A program made the translations under genes and the position numbers. The notes beneath the pieces are model-generated. The model saw only the letters and a program-made list of their open reading frames with translations, made no database searches and was not told the DNA's origin. Of a stretch of DNA of 64,000 bases, positions 63,908 through 64,000 are shown piece after piece. How positions within the stretch are numbered: position 1 is the stretch's first letter; every line of letters starts with the position of its first letter. The DNA comes from Phascolomyces articulosus. Taxonomy: Eukaryota > Mucoromycota > Mucoromycetes > Mucorales > Lichtheimiaceae. Where the stretch lies: NCBI GenBank assembly GCA_025677815.1, contig JAIXMP010000005.1:1302001-1366000 (forward strand). The letters are read 5' to 3'.

Positions 63908-64000
63908 GTTATATCTAACATTTAAAAACTACGTATAAGTTTATTTTCCATTTATTTATTTTTTGACATTATAAGAATGGTACTCACAATTCTCGTGTTT
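63908..64000. other. Window edge, 5' flank
   Basis: 93 AT-rich bases upstream of the small mitochondrial gene. Too short to interpret. Confidence 0.4.

Overview
This 64 kb window is nuclear DNA from a filamentous fungus, most likely of the Mucoromycota (probably Mucorales). The evidence is AT-rich intergenic DNA, many short GT-AG introns (mostly about 45-250 nt), and a gene set that combines fungal genes (a PMT2-type protein O-mannosyltransferase, a HET-domain protein) with genes shared with animals and missing from budding yeast (the augmin subunit HAUS6, a DHX34-type NMD helicase, a ZUP1-type C78 deubiquitinase). The species cannot be fixed from the sequence. I rebuilt the exons by hand. 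A gene model is called firm only where exon lengths, phases and GT-AG borders all close to a whole number of codons.

Layout: 1-7 kb holds HAUS6 (+), convergent with PMT2 (-). 8.8-12 kb holds a HET-domain gene (+), convergent with a SAM-dependent O-methyltransferase (-). 12-14.8 kb is an AT-rich gap with one broken reading frame. Ribosomal protein uS2 (RPS0/RPSA) lies at 14.8-15.9 kb, followed by a 4.5 kb desert. YPT6/Rab6 (+) is at 20.5-21.9 kb and an unrecognised spliced gene at 23.5-24.3 kb. 25-34.2 kb holds ZUP1 (+), a GFA/CENP-V family gene (-), mitochondrial Hsp70 (+) and glycerol kinase (-). A zinc CDF transporter (-) lies at 35.4-37.3 kb, followed by another desert. A G-alpha subunit (-) is at 40.7-42.2 kb, followed by a low-complexity gap. 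BRO1 (-), a small unknown gene (-), DHX34 (+), the V-ATPase c subunit (-) and SEC1 (-) fill 45.2-60.4 kb. From 60.76 to 63.40 kb there is a 2.6 kb near-perfect palindrome. A small probable mitochondrial membrane protein (-) follows.

There is no operon-like pathway. Several genes do belong to secretion and membrane traffic (PMT2, YPT6, BRO1, VMA3, SEC1), and others to protein or RNA quality control (Hsp70, ZUP1, DHX34).

Two results stand out. First, four unrelated conserved genes need coding microexons of 7, 13, 15, 16 and 17 nt to keep their reading frames and conserved motifs. The 7-nt exon in SEC1 restores three residues at a conserved position and is flanked by a perfect GTAAGT donor. Second, the palindrome has arms of about 1.29 kb that are identical except for one homopolymer, with only a 52-bp spacer. 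It is either a very recent inverted duplication or foldback element, or an assembly artefact.
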